NCBI GenBank assembly: GCA_964646755.1
Contig: CAZYIE010000015.1
Location: 1 to 63,341 of the forward strand
DNA: 63,341 nucleotides
Direction of reading: 5' to 3'
Origin: MVRV01 sp964646755
GTDB taxonomy: Bacteria > Desulfobacterota > Syntrophia > Syntrophales > Smithellaceae
The notes under the pieces are model-generated. The model was given only the letters and a program-made list of their open reading frames with translations. It was not told the DNA's origin and did no database searches. Positions within the stretch are counted from its first letter, which is position 1, and each line of letters opens with the position of its first letter. Below are positions 58,625-63,341 of the stretch, piece by piece. The position numbers and the translations under genes are program-made.

Positions 58625-60244
58625 TTACCGGCCAGTCTTCTCCAGGTAGTATTCGTAATTACCGTTATAAATGCGCATCTCACCATGATCAATTTCGAAG
58701 ACACGGTTGATGAGACTGCGCAGGAAATGGCGGTCATGGCTGACAAGCACAACTGTACCGGTAAAGTTTTGTAGTGCGTTAAGCAGTATTTCGCGTGACT
58801 GAATGTCGAGATGGTTGGTCGGCTCGTCGAGGATCAGCAGATTGAGTGGTTGTACCAGCATTGTTGCCAGGACCACCCTGCTTTTTTCACCACCGGATAA
58901 TTTGTCAATCCGTTTGTAAATATCATCACCCTGAAACAGAAAAGCGGCGCAGAGATTACGCAACGTACCGAGATGTGCCTGCGGCATGGCATCCTGGACG
59001 GTTTCCAAAACGGTCTTCTGCGGCTGAAGAATATCCATGGCATGCTGACTGAAATAACCGGGGTAAACATTGGCTCCCAGATTAAGGCTGCCGGTTGAAG
59101 GATCGGCCTGTCCGGCCAGCACCTTTAAAAATGTGGACTTACCAGCCCCGTTGACACCAACCACGGCGATTTTTTCTGTCCGCCGAATAACACCGGTTAT
59201 ACCGCCAAAAACTGATTTTACGCCGCCGTCAGGCAGGGGCCAGACTTTACCTAAAGCATCGAGCTTGACCACATCATCACCGCTGCGCGGCGGTTCGGCA
59301 AACTCAAATTTAATGGAGCGTTGTTCGACTGGTATTTCAATGCGTTCTATTTTATCAATCTTCTTGATCCGTGACTGCACCTGGGAGGCATGGGAGGCTC
59401 TGGCTGCAAAACGGGCAATGAAGTCTTCTTCCTTGGACAGCATTTCCTGCTGGCGGCGGTGGCTGGCCAGCAGTTGCTCTAGCCGAATTTCCCTTTCCCG
59501 CAAATAAAAATCGTAATTGCCGCTGTAAGTAGTGATAGTGCGGCGAGCTACCTCAACAATGCGGGTCACCACCCGGTTCATAAATTCTCGGTCATGGCTG
59601 GTCATTAATAGTGCACCCGTAAATGAGCTTTGCAGCCACTCTTCCAGCCAGATAATCGATTCCACATCCAGATGGTTTGTTGGTTCATCCAGCAAGAGCA
59701 CATCAGGATTGATCGACAGGATTTTGGCGAGCGCAATGCGCATCTTCCATCCGCCGCTGAAAGTTTCCACCGGGTGATTATAGCTATCCGGCCCGATGCC
59801 CAGCCCCGTGAGAATAATTTGCGCCCGGCTTTCCAGATCGTAACCGCCGCGATGCTCAAAGGCGGCCTGAATATTGCCATAGCGCGTGAGCAGATCGGCC
59901 ATTGCATCTTCTTCCATCGGCTGGCACATAGCGGCTTCCATTTCCGCAATCTGCTCTCCGAGTTCCATGACGGCCCCGGAGGCGGATATGACTTCCTGCA
60001 GAGCCGAGCGACCCGACATGGCGCCGACATCCTGAGAAAAATAGCCGCAGACAATATTGCGTGCTTGAGTGATTTCTCCGGCATCGAACTCTTCTTCGCC
60101 CATGATCAGGCGAAAGATGCTTGTCTTGCCCGCACCGTTTGGGCCGACTAAGCCACTGCGCGACCCGGGCAATATCTGAAAACTGGCATCCCGAAACAGA
60201 ATTTGCGGACCATGTTGTTTGGCAATGCCGCTGAAATGAATCAT
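58625..60244 (-). CDS. ABC-F family ATPase
   Basis: A 539-residue protein from ATG 60244. Two ABC domains: Walker A GPNGAGKTS (34-42) and a second GVNGAGKST, each with an LSGGEK-like signature (ETFSGGWKMR; DKLSGGEKSR), DEPTNHLD in both, and the P-site tRNA interaction linker (RREREIRLEQLLASHRRQQEMLSKEEDF-like helices, about 240-300). ABC-F proteins bind the ribosome E site and resolve stalls or confer antibiotic protection; the subfamily is Uup/YdiF-like. No membrane segments. Confidence 0.95.
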   Translation of the reverse strand: MIHFSGIAKQHGPQILFRDASFQILPGSRSGLVGPNGAGKTSIFRLIMGEEEFDAGEITQARNIVCGYFSQDVGAMSGRSALQEVISASGAVMELGEQIAEMEAAMCQPMEEDAMADLLTRYGNIQAAFEHRGGYDLESRAQIILTGLGIGPDSYNHPVETFSGGWKMRIALAKILSINPDVLLLDEPTNHLDVESIIWLEEWLQSSFTGALLMTSHDREFMNRVVTRIVEVARRTITTYSGNYDFYLREREIRLEQLLASHRRQQEMLSKEEDFIARFAARASHASQVQSRIKKIDKIERIEIPVEQRSIKFEFAEPPRSGDDVVKLDALGKVWPLPDGGVKSVFGGITGVIRRTEKIAVVGVNGAGKSTFLKVLAGQADPSTGSLNLGANVYPGYFSQHAMDILQPQKTVLETVQDAMPQAHLGTLRNLCAAFLFQGDDIYKRIDKLSGGEKSRVVLATMLVQPLNLLILDEPTNHLDIQSREILLNALQNFTGTVVLVSHDRHFLRSLINRVFEIDHGEMRIYNGNYEYYLEKTGR

Positions 60245-60755
60245 ATAGCGTGAACCCCTTTTAAAAGTGGCGGACTGGTAACACATTCAGGATGGAGGCG
60301 CAAGATAACATTTAAAGTTTCATGGGGACAACCATCCCCTTTATTACCTGAATGCCCAGAATAATATTGACTTTTATTCTTGGATTGATTTATAAATGAA
60401 CCACTTTGATTTTTATACCTTTTCATCAACTTTAGTTGTCATACGGGTGGGTTAATGTTGAAGGAAATGCCTGATAAGCTCTGTTACTTGAATAGCACTT
60501 TTCCGCACAGCGGCAGTAATCACCCCCCCCCCCCCCCCCTTTTTTTCTTTTTTTTTTTTTTTAATTTATTTTTTTTTTTTTTTCTTTCAAAACTCTANNN
60601 NNNNNNNAATAGTATTAAAGGAGGTGATAGGGTAATTATTTTTTTCTAACTTATTGTTTTTACATAGTATTATTGTTGTTCAGTCTCTGCAAAATTCCAT
60701 ACACTGACCCAGTTTTTTGAATGCAACGGCCAATAAATCGGAAGGGTAAAAAACA
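60245..60755 (+). other. Gene-free region with low-complexity tract and assembly gap
   Basis: About 510 bp with no supported gene. A run of 17 C (60523-60539) is followed directly by some 50 bases that are almost all T with a few C and A, then 10 N (60598-60607). This has the look of a read or contig end artefact joined by scaffolding, so the adjacency of the ABC-F gene and the PAS protein is not guaranteed. Confidence 0.8.
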
Positions 60756-63341
60756 ATGGTTAATAAAAGGACCGGTTTAATTAAGGCCGTTGCTTTGCGC
60801 AAGCGGGAAAAAGATACGAAAGCGCCGAAAAACCCGGAGGCGATGTCGTCTGAAGAAATTCTACAGATGCTCCCCGAACTGCGGAGACAGCAGATTGAGC
60901 TCACGATGCAAAACGAGGAGCTTCGCCGGGCGCAGGCGGAAAAGGCGCTCCTTCAAGTTCAGGATGAATGGGAGAAGACTTTTGACGCGATTCCTGACCT
61001 GATCGCCCTAATTGACACTGATCACCGCATCATTCGGGTGAATGCCGCTATGGCCTCGCGATTGGGCTGCACACCGGCGCAGTTAATTGGATGCCACTGC
61101 TACGAGGCCGTGCATGGACTTTCTGTGCCGCCTGATTTCTGCCCTCACACGAAGTTGTTGACTTCCGGGAAAGATGGCCAGGCGGAAGTAGTGGAAGCCC
61201 GATTGGGAGGCATCTTCGATGTCAGCGTGACCCCCTTGCGTAATGACGCAGGGCAAATTACCGGCAGTGTCCATATCGCCCGTGATATCACTAATCGTAA
61301 AAAAGCAGAAGAAATGCTCAGCTTGCAGGCGCTTGTTCTTGACCAGATTCAGGATAGAGTGACGATTACTGATCTTGCCGGTGTTATCACATACGTTAAC
61401 GAAGCCGAAGTAGCCTCGCTTGGATACAACAAAGAAGAAATTATCGGTCACAGCACATCCGTTTACGGTGAAGATCCGAAGAAGGGCGCCAGGCAACAGG
61501 AGATCATCGACAAGACAATAGAAACAGGCTCATGGCGTGGTGAGGTGGTGAACTTTACTCAAGATGGCCAAGAAGTAATTATGGATTGCCGGACACAAGT
61601 TGTGCATGATAGTGTTGGATTGCCTATTGCTCTGGCCGGAATTGCTACCGATGTGACAGAAAACAAACATCTTGAAAAAGAATTACTAAACAACAGGAAC
61701 AATCTTCTTTCAGCATTAGACGCCACTGATGACATAATAATTTTGACTGATGCCAGTGGTAAAGTGCTCCTGTATAATAGAACAGTAGCAAAAATATTTC
61801 AGGATGTATCTGCAGACTTAATCGGTCTTAACATTTTTGATCTTGTGCCGGAGGACTGCCGCATTTCGCGTCGGCAGCATTTTGAGGCTGCCCGAACAAG
61901 TACAAAATCAATCGTATTCGAAGACATGACATTTGATAGAACGTGGTCAAATGCTATTTACCCTGTGGTCAACAATGACGCTACGGTAGATCGCATGGTT
62001 CTTTTTGGACGCGACATAACCTACCGCAAGCAGGTGGAAGATGCGCTCAGGGAAAGTGAAGAACGCTACAGGGCCATCTCGGAATCTTCCTATAGCGCGA
62101 TCTGTATTGTTGATGAACGGGCAAAAATAATATGGGTTAACAAAGAAATGTTGACGATAAGCGGTTATTCGCAAGAACATCTGTACGCAGTAGAATCATT
62201 TGCGGACTTTCTTGCGTCCGAATCAATTGAATTCGTAGTATCCAATTTCTACAAAGTTCTGTCAGGCGAACCTTACGAACATCACTATAGCTTTTATGGC
62301 ATCCGTGCAGACGGAGAAAAACGCCTTTTTGAAAAGCATATGATGGATTTCAAAGATAAAAGTGGCAAACTTAACCTCATTATCAGCATGATCGACAGCA
62401 CCGACAGCAAACGGGCTGAAGATAAACTGCGCGAGAGCGAAGGCCAGTACAGGCTGCTGGCAGACCACATGCGAGACTATGTTTGGCTCATGGACATGAN
62501 NNNNNNNNNTCCGGGCAAAAGATGAGGGGATACAGCCTGGCAGAGATGCAGGCATTGCCGCTCGACCAGCACCTTGCTCCAGCATCCTTGGAACTGGCGA
62601 TGGAAGTTTTCTCGGAGGAAATGCCCAAGATAATGGCAAATCCAAATTATACTGCTGTGCGCAAGTTGGAGCTAGAATTCTGCCGCAAGGACGGCACAAC
62701 TTTTTGGACAGAAAACACGTTCAGTCTCATCCGCGACGAGAGTGGAAACCCCCAATCCTTCCTGTGCGAAGGCAGCGACATCACTGATCGCAAGCGGGCA
62801 GAGGACGCCCTGCGCGAGAGCGAGGATCTATTCCGGACATCTATGGAGCGCGCCCCTGACGGCATTTATATGAACGACCTTGACGGAAATTTCCTCTACG
62901 GCAACCGCAAGGCAGAGGAAATTATTGGTTACAAACGGGAAGAACTCATCGGCAAAAATTTTCTCGATTTCAATATGATCGCCGAAGGCAGTCTGGGAAA
63001 AACAGCCGAACTGCTGCAAGCAAACATTGAAGGCCGATCAACCGGCCCGGATGAAATTGAGCTGACAAGAAAAGATGGTAGCAACATCCTGGTAGAAATT
63101 ACCACCAACGTGATTCTTCGAGATGGGCAAACAAATGTATTGGCATTTGTCCGCGACATTACCGACCGCAAGCGGGCAGAGGATAGTCTGCGCGAAAGCG
63201 AGGAGCGTTTCCGGTTATTGTTCAATACTATCGACGATGCCGTGTTTCTCCATTACGGTCAAGGTCCCGATGGTTTACCGGGCAACTTCATAGAAGTGAA
63301 CGATGTGGCATGTAACAGATTGGGATATTCACGTGATGAAC
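60756..63341 (+). CDS. Multi-PAS signalling protein, 3' end outside window, split by assembly gap
   Basis: Open from ATG 60756 to the window end, interrupted by 10 N at 62500-62509. At least seven PAS domains in tandem are separated by linkers of the DRKRAEDALRESEE type, which pack as signalling coiled coils. PAS1 has an unusual Cys/His set (GCHCYEAVHG ... PPDFCPHTKLL), possibly a metal or haem site. No membrane segment is seen. After the gap the frame differs; a true gap of length 2 modulo 3 restores it, and by analogy with other PAS domains roughly eight to ten residues are missing. The output domain (histidine kinase or GGDEF) lies beyond the window. Confidence 0.88.
62500..62509. other. 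Assembly gap (10 N) inside the PAS protein gene
   Basis: Ten unknown bases between YVWLMDM and SGQKMRGYSLAEM; flanking frames differ, so the gap length is a placeholder. Confidence 0.95.

Noticed and set aside
60540..60649. Frame rich in Phe through the T tract
   Set aside because: It is the translation of a low-complexity homopolymer next to an N gap.
1..63341. CRISPR array
   Set aside because: No regularly spaced direct repeats with unique spacers were seen; the repeats present are palindromic elements at irregular spacing.

Overview
The window looks like a chromosomal scaffold piece from an anaerobic, Gram-negative bacterium of the Desulfobacterota, most likely Syntrophales (Syntrophus/Smithella-like). 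This placement is inferred from gene content and order (rho-rpmE-prfA-prmC-murA-hisD; leuS-lptE; a pyruvoyl-dependent arginine decarboxylase; a MurU/AmgK-type pair; many PAS and GGDEF proteins), not from a database search. There are three 10-N gaps (41475, 60598, 62500). Two of them break genes (lptE and a PAS protein). The third follows a long C/T homopolymer that looks like a bad contig end.

Region by region. (1) 1-5914 is an AT-rich accessory island: a VapBC-like toxin-antitoxin pair cut by the window edge, then a six-gene same-strand run with a DUF3696-type AAA ATPase, a PLD/MIT_C-like protein, a small protein, an unrecognised 252-residue protein, a PD-(D/E)XK nuclease and a TTG-initiated orphan protein. 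This is my best candidate for an undescribed defence system. (2) 5924-10943 holds a B12-type radical SAM protein, a BASS-like transporter, and a TPM protein / nucleotidyltransferase / LemA operon with a clear terminator. (3) 10972-12064 is a toxin-antitoxin patch: a complete RelE/Gp49-like toxin with an XRE antitoxin, and a lone HigA abutting a 17-codon VapC stump. (4) 12138-22711 is mostly housekeeping and signalling: NUDIX, SDR, DMT exporter, ParA, alpha/beta hydrolase, CheW, PdaD, a cyclic-nucleotide-binding protein, an NlpC/P60 lipoprotein, TruA, tRNA-Thr(CGT) and a diguanylate cyclase. (5) 22830-25121 is a GC-richer pair: a group II PLP decarboxylase with an apparent Sec signal peptide, and a P1-family peptidase.

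(6) 25607-36047 is a defence island. A type I restriction-modification system is laid out hsdR - GIY-YIG nuclease - hsdS - abiEi - abiEii - hsdM, followed by a TfoX-N protein and a Fic protein. Palindromic repeats of one family have inserted in frame into hsdR and hsdS, have been absorbed by the 3' end of the GIY-YIG gene, and lie between genes. (7) 36182-38643 has a MurU/AmgK-like pair for MurNAc recycling, then a RAYT transposase flanked on both sides by the same two-palindrome cassette. (8) 38732-45397 carries leuS, lptE (gapped), a family 2 glycosyltransferase, a DUF4922 HIT-like protein and an M15-type peptidase. (9) 45454-46215 is hicAB inserted over a truncated XRE regulator. Its promoter predicts a leaderless hicA mRNA.

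(10) 46418-60244 is core genome: Sel1 protein, patatin lipoprotein, DEAD-box helicase, rho, rpmE, terminator, prfA, prmC, murA, hisD, an MBL-fold hydrolase, a Gdx-like SMR exporter, two hotdog/MaoC-type subunits and an ABC-F ATPase. (11) 60756 to the end is a long multi-PAS signalling protein that runs off the window.

All family calls come from reading motifs by eye. No alignment, HMM or structure prediction was run. Calls marked low should be treated as hypotheses.
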